DNA of 64,000 nt from Rutpela maculata (GCA_936432065.2 OW386292.2:128089639-128153638); one strand, 5' to 3'. Counted from the first letter of the stretch, positions 21,546 to 33,825 are shown. Numbers and translations are program-made. Notes: a model not told the origin generated them from the sequence alone.

Positions 21546-21611
21546 TAAGTAGTCGCGCAGAGAAAGAAGAAATATCGTCACTGTTGGACAGAAACAAACA
21601 ATCTTTTTAAG

Positions 21612-21665
21612 CCTCTTAAGCTTCTTAAGCTCCTTAAGCTTCTTAAGCTTCTTAAGTTTCTTAAG
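21612..21665. repeat. Six 9-bp CTTCTTAAG units
   Basis: Tandem 9-mers, each ending CTTAAG (palindromic AflII-type core), followed by CTAGCTAGC. Short minisatellite. Confidence 0.9.
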
Positions 21666-22535
21666 CTAGCTAGCCAGTTGTTATAAATAAATTATTTGCC
21701 AATATTTTAGATAACTGTCGGTTTAAAAGTTATACAACTAATTGATAACGATACAAAAATCCATTTTAAAAGATATTATTAAAAAATTATAGTTTCCGTG
21801 GCAACTAATGGCAATTTAAGTGGTTCTCTCAGTAGCATAATAAAAATTTTCATAGTCATTAGCTCTTTTCAAAACCAATATTTTTTATGAAATTTTTTTA
21901 CAGTGTGTTTCACTTGAAATGGTAACACTCCAATAACTTTTTTACTCTTTCTCCGATTTTAATCAAATTTTACTTAAGTATGGAACACATTAGGATCTAC
22001 TTATGACCATAAGAACATTCATCTCTTACAGATGTAAAGCCACCTGCGGTACCAAAATATGCGGAGAAAATAAAAAAATCATATTAGGCATATTTTTATC
22101 GGAAAATTTTGTTAACGAAACTTATTCAGAATTGTCCAAGAACCGTGAGTCCAAAATTTAATCGATAGTAAAACCATAGTAGATCTTAGAAATTAAAATG
22201 TCATTACGAAATTAGGTATCAAAATAGAGTTGATAAAGGTCTATCATTTTAAAAAGAAGTTCAAAGCGAAAATATTATTTCCGCTTTTGTTAATAAAAGT
22301 TCAACTTCTCATAACAAGTTATCCAAACACTAGTAGAAAGTATATTACGTGCCATCAACTATAAGTGACAATTCTCAGGTTGAGAATGAAATTTGTCATG
22401 CAACAGTGTGAAGCTCTGTTTACAGTTTTTTTTTAATAAAAACTGTTAAAAATGAATGAGATATCAAAGAAGCAGCAAGTGTACTTAAAATAATATCTTC
22501 GCTTTGATATCAACTTCCTTATTTTAAATAGCATA
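21666..22535. other. Intergenic DNA, no gene recognised
   Basis: AT-rich sequence with scattered stops in all frames; no clear repeats or RNA genes. Confidence 0.5.
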
Positions 22536-23058
22536 CCTTATTTTTTATGCCGGATTCCAGTATTCTAAGGGAACTTTCAATGTCAATTCCCTATCTAAAA
22601 AAACAATAGTTTTTGAGATATTTCGATTTTAATGAAATCTGATGCGAAAACCAAACAATGTTGGAAATTAATAACATTCGCTGTGGTAAATTCCAATAAC
22701 CAATTTTTCTCCCATATATCTACGAGAGATGGAGCTTATGTGGGCTCAAGATACAAATGCTACAAAATATATAAGGGTCCGAAAAATCAGGTCCAACTTC
22801 GACATTCATTAAATCGCTTATTTCTAATTGAACATACTATATTTTATAAGCCTATTCGCTTCCTTCTTTTATTACCTTTCAACCTATACGTACATTCCCT
22901 ATAGCAAAAATATACGGTTAGATTATTGGATTATTTAAAGTAATTTAACATCAATATCGATAATAGTGTGTCATGACAATGCAGTAATTTAGAATAATTT
23001 TGTAAAATAATCGCAGTAGATTCATTAAAGTTGCTTAAAGTTCGTCAGGGATGGAAAA
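22536..23058 (+). repeat. Dispersed repeat D, copy 1 (523 bp)
   Basis: Matches 37302-37839 along its full length in the same orientation, from CCTTATTTTTTATGCCGGATT through TACGAGAGATGGAGCTTATG and CAACTTCGAC to AAGTTCGTCAGGGATGG. Differences are scattered substitutions and small indels. No terminal inverted repeats or coding frame seen, so the class is unknown. Confidence 0.88.
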
Positions 23059-23812
23059 ATGTCAAATATTTAAATTAAAAACATCGTTAATATGTAATCA
23101 TTATTAGAAGTGTTTCTTATGTATACTGCTTACATTTTATCTCATCTATTGCCTCGATAAAAAATACTACGCCTATTACGATGAACGTCGACTTTTCCTA
23201 ACTTGTTGCACTAATAGCTATGTTTTCACGGCATGAAGAAATAACGTGTCCTTAGCAATTAAGTATTCAAAAATGAGTATTGTGAATTAATGTTTTGGAT
23301 CCCAGTAGTGGAAAAAATGTTATAGCATTAAAAAAAGCCGTAAGTTGTTTGAGAGGTCTAAACCAAACCTATTTGATAATCCGAAAAAGTTCAATTATCA
23401 TTCTATTACACCAATTTTTTTTTCTTTTCTTTTTTTTTTGTTTCAATACTATTAGCCGTTAGAAAATATAATTTTTAGAATTGTATCTCTGACTCACCAA
23501 ATTTTTATCTCATAGACGCACTGACTGGTCACTTCACCTAACTTCAAATAATTTAATTGTAGATAGGCTTATATTTATGTACAAAGATACATATCCACCC
23601 CCCTATAATCTCATTTTTATGCAATTCCGCAGACCAATTAAAATAGTAGTAAGAATCTAAAATGATAATAAACCAGCAATTTTGCGAATCATTGTTATTA
23701 TTCTTAGACATTTAGTTTTTTGAAATGCGTATTATGATTTTTAATTATTTGTCGAAGAAATTGAAGGCCCAGGCTTGTTAAATTTAAATATTTATTTATA
23801 CCTATATAATGC
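23059..23812. other. Intergenic DNA, no gene recognised
   Basis: AT-rich; a T/C-rich tract near 23407-23440. No open frames or repeats with visible ends. Confidence 0.5.
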
Positions 23813-24207
23813 CCAATGGACCCGTTTAGTAGTGACGTCAAATATTATGCAACCGACAATACAAGTGGGATAACGAAATTTACAGTTATTACTTTCGCTC
23901 TTATGCTCCTTGCTATTAAGGATGATAAAAATTGTCGTTAACAATTTTGTGTTATTACTCAATTATATGGCATATCTAAGACAATTCAATTCATAGGCCA
24001 TATACTTAAGATACGTTAGATTCGTTCTACATATAATTTACTCAATTAAATTAATATGTGTTTTAACCAAATAAAATTAGAGGCCCTGATCAACAGCCAT
24101 ATTTTTAGCCTTTAAATGTATAGTACATAAGGCTCAAAATCTTTAGCAACACACACTTGTATTGTTGGTTGCCTAGAATCTGACGTCACACTAAACGGGT
24201 CCATTGG
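23813..24207. mobile_element. 395-bp inverted-repeat MITE
   Basis: Left CCAATGGACCCGTTTAGTAG and right CACTAAACGGGTCCATTGG inverted; the arms continue for about 57 bp through TGACGTCA and CAACAATACAAGTG-type sequence. No coding region. Target duplication not clear. Confidence 0.88.
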
Positions 24208-24447
24208 AGTTTTTTAAATATCTTCGTTTATTTATGTTCAATATTATACTGTCACTTTACTGTTGCTATAAAACGACGACTTATTTTTCATTGTTTATAT
24301 ACTGCTCGAAAGGGCATTTAATTCTTTATGAATTTTCTCCTATAAACATTTAATTCCAAAGTAATAAGCTAAAAATTGTCAATCTCTACCTTTAGGTGCT
24401 AGTAGTGTAGTTGAATTGATTCTTATCGACGACAACATTCCACCTGA

Positions 24448-24513
24448 AATTTTATTATTGATTCTTATGTATCATGAGGAGGTCATGATACATAAGAACC
24501 AATAATAAAATTT
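24448..24513. repeat. 30-bp hairpin
   Basis: AATTTTATTATTGATTCTTA onward and its near-perfect inverse (TAAGAACCAATAATAAAATT) with a 5-bp loop. The second copy of this repeat (58.9 kb) lacks the right arm, so the hairpin is a local inverted duplication. Confidence 0.85.
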
Positions 24514-24894
24514 ACGAAAAAAATTTTTGCGCCTAAAAATTCCTTGTGTGTCAAAAGTTATATGCAATTTTTGACACGCTTTCACGGATTTTCAACTTAT
24601 CTGCTTAATATATCTTGTACTAGTAGTCGAATGGGAATTTTAATCTGTCCGATATGTATTCGTCCATCCCTCATCTTGGAAAAAAATAGAAAACACCAAG
24701 AATAGCCGAAAAAAATCAAAACTGAATATCTTTTCTAGAAGAAGGAGTAATTTCACCAGAGTTGGCAAAAAAAAACTCATTTTTGGTCAAATATAATGCA
24801 CCAATCCCCGACACCGTATGTCAAATAGAACGGTCAAAGATGGCGGGCGAAATAAAATGTATAATTCTTCTTCAGTTATCAAGGGCATTGTACG

Positions 24895-26927
24895 CCAATA
24901 TTCTTGGCTAGAGATGTCGGTCTCGGATGTCTGGGGCCGGGCAGGACTATTGCCCTTTACCCCAGTACATCGCTGTAGACCGGGGACCGGCCTCGTGCAG
25001 GGCGGGCGAACTTACTTTACGTCGGCCCCACTCACAAATGTGAGCGGTGCAGACGATTTCGGTCCACCTCCCTGGGTCCTGGCTCGTTGGACCTTGCTGG
25101 CTATGGCCTCTTCTGGCGTTCTTCTTTCTTCGTCTTCTGTTCTTCGCCAGCTTGTTTGCCCCCCGGGGGGTAGTCATCGGTCTGTTGGGTGTTTTGGGTT
25201 TGTGGCGGGAGTGACTGCCGGTACACAATGCCAAGAGGCATCCTGTCATCCGGATCATCGGTAGGGTAAGGATGAGCTGTGTAGCTCGAGGAAGGGCAGA
25301 CCTAACTGCTTTGGTAGCATTTTCGGTTTGCCCGGAGCTAGGGGGACTACAGGTACTGGACGGTTGTTTGTCCGGTACCCGCAGGGTCTTGGGTGGGTGG
25401 TTGGGTATCGTCATGTCTCTTCCGTGGGGGTGGATCGTCGGTTGGTGGTATGCCTCCCTGACTAGTGGGTTCCCATGCTCCTCGGCAAGGGCGTACATCT
25501 TTCTGGCTCTCTGCTTGATGATCTCAGTGACCGGGGTGTAGTTCAGGTCCCTGTAGATGCCCTCGTTGCGGATGAACCAGGGTGCATCGACTGCTGTTCT
25601 GAGGGCGACGTTCTCCACTCTCTGGATCTGATGGAGGTAGCTCTTTGCTTGGTAGCCCCAAGCTACCGAAGCGTACGTCAGCTGAGGCCGGATGAGGGAC
25701 CTGATAAGCGTGAGCTTGTTCCTCAGGTTGAGTCTGCTCTGTCTACCCGTCATCGGGTAGATTAGGGCTCTCGTCCTCCTGGCCTTCTTGACGATGGCCT
25801 CCGTGTTCAGTCTCCATGTTAGGCCTTTGTCCATGACCACGCCAAGGTAGTTGGCGGTGTCGTGCCATTGGATGTCCTCACCAAACATGGAAACGTGACC
25901 TGTGGGATTTTGTTTTCTTACCTTCTTGAAGAGTACCGCCTTGCTCTTCTCGGCGTTGACGGCTACCTTCCATCTGTTGCACCAGTCCTCTAGGAGGGTG
26001 GCCGCCTCCTGGAGGTTTCTGGTGGCTAGTCTGGCACTCCAGGATCTGGCAGTCAGGGCTGTGTCATCGGCGTAGAGGGCCATGGAGGTCCTCTCCGTCC
26101 GGGATAGATCGGATGTGAAGATGGAGAACAAGTGCGGGGACAGCACTGAGCCTTGGGGGACTCCTGCCTCCATTGTTCTGTACGTGGACACCTTGTCCAC
26201 GATCTTCACCCTCATCTGTCTCCTGTGGAGGTACGATCTCACTAGCTTGACGAGTGCAATGGGGTATCCCATACTCATCATTTTGGCTAGGAGACCGTCG
26301 TGCCAGACCCTGTCGAAGGCTTTGGCAACGTCCAGGAACAGCGCTGCCGTGACCTGTCGGTGGTTGAACTCCTTCGTGACCTCTTCGGTGAGGCGGAGCA
26401 CTTGGAGTTCGGTGGAGTGCCCTGTCCTGAAGGCGAACTGCTTGTCTGGGAGGACTTCCAGCTCTTCTGTCTTCTCGGCTATCCTCTTGAGTATGACTCG
26501 TTCGGCTACCTTACTCATCGCTGGGAGTAGACTGATTGGCCTGTAAGAGGAAGGAAACGTTAGGTTCTTACCTGGCTTTGGGATGACTATGACGTCGGCC
26601 TTTTTCCACCTGGAGGGGAAGTGTCTCAACCTCAACATTGCGTTGATGATGTTGACCATCGCCGCTACTCCTTTCCGGGGCAGCTTCTGAGGGCGATGTT
26701 CCCAATGCCATCACATCCTGGAGCTTTCCTGGGTTTTAGGCTCCGTAGGATCTCCTTGACCTCCTCGGGGGTGGTCGGGGGGATGTGGTCTTCATCTGGC
26801 AGACGGTTCATCCTACGTACCCTGCGCCTCACGTCGTCCTCCCAGTCCTCGTCCTCATCCTCGAGTTGGTTTTCCCTACACTGCAGTTCCAAGCTGTCAG
26901 CAAAAGCCTCGGCTTTTTCCTGGCGAG
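24895..26927 (-). mobile_element. 5'-truncated jockey-clade LINE with 12-bp target duplication
   Basis: GGGCATTGTACG flanks it on both sides (24883-24894 and 26928-26939). GC-rich unlike the surrounding AT-rich DNA. Minus orientation; 5' truncated in the linker before RT. The 3' end lies at 24895 without any poly-A or simple-repeat tail. The truncation plus duplication fit target-primed reverse transcription. Confidence 0.93.
24947..26892 (-). pseudogene. jockey reverse transcriptase, 5' truncated, one frameshift
   Basis: The upstream frame (26892-26665) carries the acidic linker and KPRKAPGCDGIGN. A one-base shift near 26690 leads to the main frame (26659-24947, 570 codons): PKPGK (27-31), SYRPISLL (38-45), FAFRTGHST (75-83), LFLDVAKAFD with catalytic Asp 110, GVPQGSVLSP (166-175), YADD (196-199), NAEKSK and the C-terminal DAPWFIRN region. 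No other stop. The basic tail has RRRRKKNARR. Endonuclease and ORF1 absent. The typical jockey RT order makes the clade fairly secure. Confidence 0.92.
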
Positions 26928-27105
26928 GGGCATTGTACGTTAATTTTTTTTTGTTTCCATTGTATGTTATTTTATGTACTTTTAGGGGATAGAGTTTTTT
27001 TTTTTATTTAAAAAAAGTGCATTTTTACAGTTTTCAAAAATATATTTTATTTGACCTCCCATTTTTCACCCAATTTTCATCGAAACAAAATATGTTCCAT
27101 GAAAA

Positions 27106-27760
27106 ATGTACGGCATGGCAGAAAATGTCTTCGTTTCATAAAAAAGCATTAAGATCATTGAATTTGATGTTGGTTCAAATCACCACCACTATTTATACTA
27201 GTTGGGGGTACGGGGTTGCGCCCGGGGTTTCTCCACCTGTAACCACAAAATATGTACGGCGTTGCTGAAATATGAATCTATGAAAGCATACAAATCTAAT
27301 TGTACAAACCCCGTACAGTATTAAATTACCTATATGCCTGGAAAATTTTTCGGAAAATCAAACATTCTTCTGGCTTCCGGTCCCATTATTCTTGTACGGC
27401 AGTAGGTTCTAGGTGATTATTTTTTTAAAAACTATGAACATGAGGAATTTCGTACAAGAATATTTTGTCTGAGGAGCGCATTTTCGGACGGAAAATTCAA
27501 TTTACCTGTGTATTCACCTGTACCGCCCAAAAGTGACGGCATAGTGCCTGAAGTTATCGTTTCACATACCAGCATCGTACTGAACATAATTCATGCTGGG
27601 TCACTTGACCCTTAAAAATTACGATGGGCTACAAGCCTATTACTGTAACAGGAATCTATATTTAGTAACTAATGATTTTTATCCATAATAAAAGGACTGA
27701 CTTCATAAAGTTTTGCGACATTCATTCATATTCAACACGAAATAAAAATAATATATACAT
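27106..27760. other. Intergenic DNA, no gene recognised
   Basis: Several GTACGG / TTGTACGG motifs in the first 450 bases; otherwise nothing supported. Confidence 0.4.
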
Positions 27761-27880
27761 TAGGGTGGCCCATCTCTATAGGGGGTGAATTTTTTTTGCG
27801 TATTTTTTAAGTCTCACCCCACGAAAATATACTATTATACTAGGAATAATTTATGTCAAAGTTTCAGATAATTCGGTGAA

Positions 27881-27980
27881 CGGTAACCCGTACCGCATTC
27901 AGGTAGAAATTTGTAGATAAGATTTTATTACGGTAACCCGTGCCGCATTCATGTAGAAATTTGTAGATAAGATTTTATTG
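27881..27980. repeat. 50-bp tandem duplication inside the transposon
   Basis: Two units differing at a few positions, each with CGGTAACCCGT and TTTGTAGATAAGATTTTATT. Subterminal repeats like this often bind transposase; that role is an inference. Confidence 0.9.
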
Positions 27981-28130
27981 CGGTAATACACTTAAATTTT
28001 ACTTAAAATACAAATATCTACCTCTTTTCTCATAATGTTTTATTGGTGTAATTATTTCCTAGAAATTATTTGTTTTGGAAGTTTGGAAATATAATGCACC
28101 TACGGTAGGTTTTTATGTCAGTTTGCAATT

Positions 28131-30368
28131 GTGTTTTACAGTGGTGACATAAGTTCTAGCATACGTTCCTTTTTGAAAAAACATTTAACGATGGCTGATG
28201 TTAGATCCTTACGAAAGGATACTTTCATTTACTTAGTTGGACACTATTCGTCACAAATCATTGGCAATAAATTGCCGTCTAATAAACAAGTATTACAAGT
28301 GCTTTTTTATAACATTCGTGAAGTGAAGCTAAGTGTACATGAAAGTGCTAAATTAACAATAAAAGAGGTGTCAGTTTTTTGGGATAAAGCTCGCATTCCG
28401 ACACGTCAGGATTTTCATTGTGTTAAACAACTAGATAAACTTTATGCAGAGTGGAGGAACTTACAAAAATCGGCTAAAAGGGCCAGTGCGAGAGTAAAGA
28501 AAAAACATTTCGTTGAAAAATTGGACGATCTTCTTGACATTTCTCATGCAAATGCATTGGAGTTGATGAAAATAAATGAAGATAAGCAGTTTTTAATTAA
28601 TCAAAGAAAAAAGGGACGTCCTGGATTTATGCATGGTATTGATTACCAACTTGCTTCTCAAGAAAAATCAGCTGAGGAGAAATTACAGAAATTATCCGAA
28701 CGAATGCAACGAAATCAACAAGAAAAAGCTAGATTAGAGGAAACAGTCATCTGTCCATCATCAAGTAGTAATTCAGCCGACTCCAACGAAAATGAAGATG
28801 AAATAATCGAAGCCCAAGAAGAGTTGTTACAAGACCAACCTGGCCCGTCACAGCCAAAAAAGAGGAGATTGTATGGAACATGTAACATCATCACACCAAA
28901 AATAGCCGCTGCATTTGATGCTTGCAAAATAAGCGACAGGTATGGAGTCCATATTTTGACGGCAGTAGCAGAAGCACTAGGACATGACACCACATCTTTG
29001 TCCATCAGCAGAACCACACTTCAGCGCTCTAGACAACGCATCCGCGAAGAAAGAGCTGAAATATTAAAAACTGCCTTCGGTAATTCTGAATTGACGGCCC
29101 CAGTCATCCATTGGGATGGAAAACTTTTACCTTCTCTCACTGGAATGGGAAATATCGATAGACTTGCTATCTTAGTTACTAGTGGAGATATTGAACAACT
29201 ACTTGGAGTACCAGCTTTGCCCAATTCAACTGGAAGAGAATAGACTGAAACAGTTTATGATGTGCTTTGTGAATGGAATTTGGACGAAAATGAAAGAGAT
29301 ATTCTATATTTTCCTTGTAGACATCATATTTTTGAAGTGGTTTTGAGAAGTGTGTTTGACACAAAAATGCCTTCCTCATCTGGTCCAAATGTGCCACTAT
29401 TTAAACGTTTTAGGGAATTTTGGCCTAAAATAGATCAAAATAAACTAAAAACTGGATTTCAGGTATCAAAAATTAAACACATGTTACAACCAGTTAAAGC
29501 CGAAATTGTAAAGTTTCTAAATGCAGCTTTAACTTTGCAACAGCCTCGTGATGATTATAAAGAATTTTGAATGCTTTCTAAACTTTTTGTTGAAGAAGAG
29601 CCTACTCACACGACATTCTATCAACCAGGGACATTTCATCATGCACGTTGGATGGCCAAAGCCATTTACTGTCCAAAAATATTTTTTTTCCAAGATCAGT
29701 TCCAACTAACTAAAAAAGAAAAAATAGGTATTGAAGATATATGTCTCTTTATTGTAAAGGTTTATGTAAAGGCCTGGTTTACAGCGTCATTTGCTAGTAA
29801 AGCACCGCTTCATGACTTAGACTTTTGTAAAGAACTCATTAATTATCAAAATATTGACAAAGAAATATCTCAAGCCGCAAGTAGGAAAATAGTGAACCAT
29901 TTGTGGTACCTTAATTCAGTAAATGTTGGCATATCTTTCTTTGATGACGATATTTCAGTTACCACTAAAAGAGAAATGGTTAAAGCTTTGAGGAAAGCAC
30001 CAAATCAAGAGGGTATTAAACGACTTATGATTAGTAACATTACTGACGTTGAAAACAAGGAAATTAAGGACTTCATATACGAGAACACTAAACAGTTTTT
30101 TCAAAAATTAGGTTTGTCTATGGAATTTTTGGAAAATGATCCAACAACATGGAGGGAAAATGAAAGTTATACCCGATGTTTCAATATTGTAAACAAAATT
30201 AAAGTTGTAAATGATGCCGCTGAGAGAGGAATCAAACTTATTACTGACTATAATGACATTTTAACAAAAAATGAAGACCAAAAACAGTTTTTACTCCAAG
30301 TTGTAAATGATTATAAATCACAGTTTCCAAATGTAAAAAAAGAAACCCTGTCGCATGCTTTGGCCTAG
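28131..30368 (+). pseudogene. hAT-like transposase, continuous frame with two in-frame stops
   Basis: Probable cut-and-paste transposase; I recognise it as a widespread arthropod transposon protein type. One frame of 745 codons plus stop, broken only by TAG at 29241-29243 and TGA at 29568-29570, with no frameshift. Order: N-terminal region, lysine-rich and glutamate-rich coiled segment (~165-215), acidic linker with basic KPKKRR, HWDGKLLP (327-334, likely first catalytic Asp), EQLLGVP, then CRHH (396-399), KRFREFWP, ARWMAKAIYC, NHLWYLN, VVNDAAERGIKLI (likely catalytic Glu at about 698), LLQVV. Between the first stop and CRHH the block that carries the second Asp in relatives appears to be missing (about 30-40 residues, from memory). 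The start at MFYSGD may be too long; TTTTACAG just before it could be a splice acceptor. Confidence 0.82.
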
Positions 30369-30815
30369 TGCAAAAAATATTGTTTTTATTACTATATGTC
30401 TTGTAGATTTAAGATAATATTTGGTACTATGTATGAAAAAAACGTTTCATAATAAAATACACAAAAATAAAACGAGAGTTTTATTTCAAAAACTTCTAGT
30501 CTAGTTTTCTTAGACTACGAATTTACAGTAGTATGACACATGTCATAGTCACAACAGATAATGTCTTTGATATTTGTATGACTTGATTAGTCATTCTAAA
30601 GATAAATGTGGCTGATTAAAAAAAAAACAATGCATCAACCAAAGAATGTAAATAATTCCATTTACTTTTATTATTGCATAATAATGCATTCTGCGGCACC
30701 CCTTGCCTTCAATTTGCCTCAATAATATTTTGAGGGGACTGTTTTTTCTTCAAGTGGAACCATTTGCAGGGGTGAGAAATAAAAAAATTCGATTTCGAAA
30801 AAGATCGGCCACCCT

Positions 30816-32334
30816 AATATACATGTGTACATTTTTTCACACCTACCATAAAAAGGCTCTCTCCCAAAATCCCTCACCACGCCGGAACTTTTTATTACAA
30901 CATGCTATCTATATAGAGCTAAAGAATACACGGTCCAGCATCATTAAAAATAAATAAAAAACATCCTGTTACAACACTGTTTTTATGACCTGAATGAATT
31001 TGTAGTTCGTGTTTTTTTTTTATATTTTTGTCTTTTATTTACACATTTTATGCAGTACTATTAACTTTTATTATTTACTTTTAGTAAATTAATTAGTTAA
31101 TTAAGTGCTCCTCGTGGTAGTTTTTCACCTGTATGTGACGAACCTCATCCGCATCTGTGTAGATGTCAAAAAAGGAAAAGCATTTGATTTGATTTGAATT
31201 ATGAAAATAGATGAAATATCGAACATATTTCTAAAAAAAAAAAAAAAATAATTAGTATTGGAGAACAACCAGCCCAAATTTCAAGAAGAAATATCGATTT
31301 GTTTATTTATAAATGACCTACACGCAAAAACTGACATACCTCGGCCCTAAATGCAGATGTATAGTCATACAACTTTTAGAAAAATGCTGTTTTTTTTTCA
31401 TCTATTATAATTAATTTGTTTACCGTAGTTACACAAGTAAAAAACTACATTTTGGAGGGGTTTTGGTGGGGGTTTTTAGTGGGTGGAAATCCTACACTAC
31501 CACCAAAAAAAAAAAAGGTAAGAAAAGTGCGTGGTCCTTTATGCGCAAAAAACTGAATAACTGTAACTAGGTTTGGGGGTGAAGACCCCGTGTGGGGGAC
31601 GGCGGAGGTTTGTATGTAAAGATAGCATCCTACAAATTCCAGACAAGTATTAATTTTGTCAGAGGTAGGCCCTTATTTTAGCTAGTTTTACTGTGTAAGC
31701 TGGAAATAGTATCATCAGAAATTAATTTATTAATGATTGTTAATTTCATGGGTTTTCTTAAGTCATTCATTTTGTTCATGATTCTTAATGTTCGCCTACA
31801 ATTATTACCTACAGCTTTTATTTTATTTTATTATTATAAAATGTTTGTTTCGCATTTAGGTCAAGAACATTTGCTTTGAAGAAATTTCGTGCAAACATAT
31901 ATAGCTACACGTAATTTACGTGATAAAAACCCTAGTTTAAGAGGTATCTGTCAAGATTATATGCCTGATAAAACGCGCGCTGAGTGGTAGTATTCGAGTG
32001 TAGACTTCAAGTGTTTTGGTATTTGTGGAAACTATATAATTATTTCATATATTTTTATCATTTTATTGATCAGCCTCACATAAATATAACAGCATAACAA
32101 AATAAACTTACTTACTTAAAAACTCACTTACTTATTTAAAAACGACGGGGTACCCGTGAATAATTCCTACAAGAAATTTATTGTTTCTATAATGCAGGGG
32201 CAATGTTTTCCATAAAAATATCGTTGCCGCTACGGCCGCCATTTTGAAAAAATTACGGTCGAAATAAGATTGTCTCAGTTATCTCCTTCCGTGTTTGTTC
32301 TACCGTAAAATTAGGTACCTACCCAGATAGCATT
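30816..32334. other. Intergenic DNA with a possible LINE/SINE tail
   Basis: 31090-31200 ends in GCATTTGATTTGATTTGAAT, the kind of short-repeat tail left by a LINE or SINE, preceded by CACCTGTATGTGACG-type sequence. The rest shows no gene; G-rich patches near 31445-31485 and 31570-31600. Confidence 0.4.
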
Positions 32335-32718
32335 TTTACATTCAGAGCATGTGTTCGGAACGTACTTTACGTACCATGGAACTAAGAATGAATATTCATT
32401 TTGTATTCCATGTAGATAATCTGAATGTCAGAGAGACGTACAGATGACCACCTCTCGATATACGAGTAAGATTCCTACAACATACCCATAGACCAAAATG
32501 GAACTTGATATGAACCAGAGACGTATATTGATATACTGATAGATACATGAGGTATATAGGAGGAAGGTCCATCCTACATTCACAATGTACACTGCATGTT
32601 CACGGTATATGAGTACTACCTTCGTAGGAATTAAACCGTAGGTGCCTGGTATGTTACACATGGATCATAAATCTATGATGCATGTATATTGTAGGAATGA
32701 ACATTATGTATCAGTGGC

Positions 32719-32931
32719 AGCTATAAGTACTTCACTCATGCCATGTAGTTTCTTCAGAGTTTAAAAATTATAATAATTTTATAATCATTGATGAGTCGCT
32801 GCTTCATTCTGAATATGTTCAGTATGACGCAGCGACTCATCTATGATTACAGCAAATAATAAATTATTATAATAATTAAACTCAAGAGAATACATGATAT
32901 GAGTGAAGTACTTGCATATAATAAATCCAAT
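32719..32931. mobile_element. 213-bp foldback element
   Basis: TATAAGTACTTCACTCATG at the left and ATGAGTGAAGTACTTGCATATA at the right. Arms run inward through ATTATAATAATT to GATGAGTCGCTGC and GCAGCGACTCATC, with a 25-bp loop. Nearly a full palindrome; no coding. Confidence 0.88.
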
Positions 32932-33654
32932 ATCTAATTTTAAAGTTTAATTGTTACAGTCAATTATTAGGTACTTATTCTAATTTTCCACATTTCACAT
33001 TTCTTGTGAAGAATATTATGTAAGTAAATGTGGAATATATACACAGAAAATTTGTTTTTACCATTAGTTTTCAACTAAAGTCAAATGTATTATTCATCAA
33101 ATTTTATTGAATGGAGCACACAAATGCTAAATAAACTTAAATAAAACTGTATTTGCTATAACAATACTTTACAAAGGTCCAAGAATATATGTAAAAAAAA
33201 TAGTTTTACGTTAATAAGATCTGTTAAAAACCATTTTAAAATGGATCAAACATTTATCACTCTAAAATTTCAGCTTAAAAATCATATTTAACGTGTTATT
33301 TATGAAAAAATCTAATGATCATATTATATTACCTTAAAGTTTTATCTATTTCAAATCGTGTTTTAAATTGCCAAGAACAAAACATGATTTTATTTTATCA
33401 ATTACTTTACATTGTTGTAACAATTAAGTATGCATCTTAAATTATAAAATAGGAAGAGGTATAAATAAAACAGTTGTGTTACTTTAAATATATTTTTATT
33501 TTTTGTTACAAAAATGAATTGCAATAATAAAAAATAATTGACAAAAATTTCAATTGAGATTTTTTTTAACAAAAAAATTTTCTTTGTCACTTATGAACTG
33601 TCATATTTTACTATAACGAATTTTTTGTCAGTAAGTAAAAAATAGTAAAAAAAG

Positions 33655-33825
33655 TGTCCAGGTGTTGCCGATGGTGATACTTGTAATTGCGAAAGTCCAC
33701 CTTTCATTCTCAATACATCATCTGTGACTGATCCTATTGGCTGAATACTTTCTTTTGGCCTTTCCAATTTTTAGGAGAAGGTATTTCCTTCCTGTCTAGA
33801 GGAGGAGATACACGCGCTAGTCCAA
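33655..33825 (-). pseudogene. Exon-like coding remnant of unknown origin
   Basis: Acceptor TTTTCTTTTGTAG is followed on the minus strand by VGLARVSPPLDRKEIPSPK, then after one frame change by IQPIGSVTDDVLRMKGG and LSQLQVSPSATPGH. Amino-acid texture looks coding rather than random, but I do not recognise the family. Could be a captured exon or a transposon ORF piece. Confidence 0.3.

Larger units (their letters stand above)
24400..27105 (+). repeat. Dispersed repeat C, copy 1, interrupted by a jockey LINE
   Basis: 24400-24894 and 26928-27105 match copies at 58892-59760 and (inverted) 63640-64000: CATTCCACCTGAAATTTTATT, CAAAAGTTATATGCA, TAGAAAACACCAAGAATAGC, CGTATGTCAAATAGAACGGT, GGCATTGTACG, then TTATGTACTTTTA-GGGATAGAG and TTCATCGAAACAAAAT. 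Class unknown. Confidence 0.85.
27761..30815 (+). mobile_element. hAT-like DNA transposon, 3,055 bp, 8-bp target duplication
   Basis: ATATACAT directly precedes and follows (27753-27760 and 30816-30823). Terminal inverted repeats TAGGGTGGCC and GGCCACCCTA (10 bp perfect, 14 of 16 overall). One transposase-like frame covers 28131-30368. The 5' non-coding part holds a 50-bp direct duplication (27881-27930 and 27931-27980, CGGTAACCCGT(A/G)CCGCATTC). The perfect duplication suggests fairly recent insertion. Superfamily assignment rests on duplication length and the order of conserved blocks. Confidence 0.92.

Noticed and set aside
21612..21665. Regulatory cluster of CTTAAG sites
   Set aside because: Simple 9-bp tandem repeat; no independent sign of function.
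24818..26992. Several plus-strand open frames over the jockey LINE
   Set aside because: GC-rich antisense shadows of the RT frame; they begin and end without coding signals.
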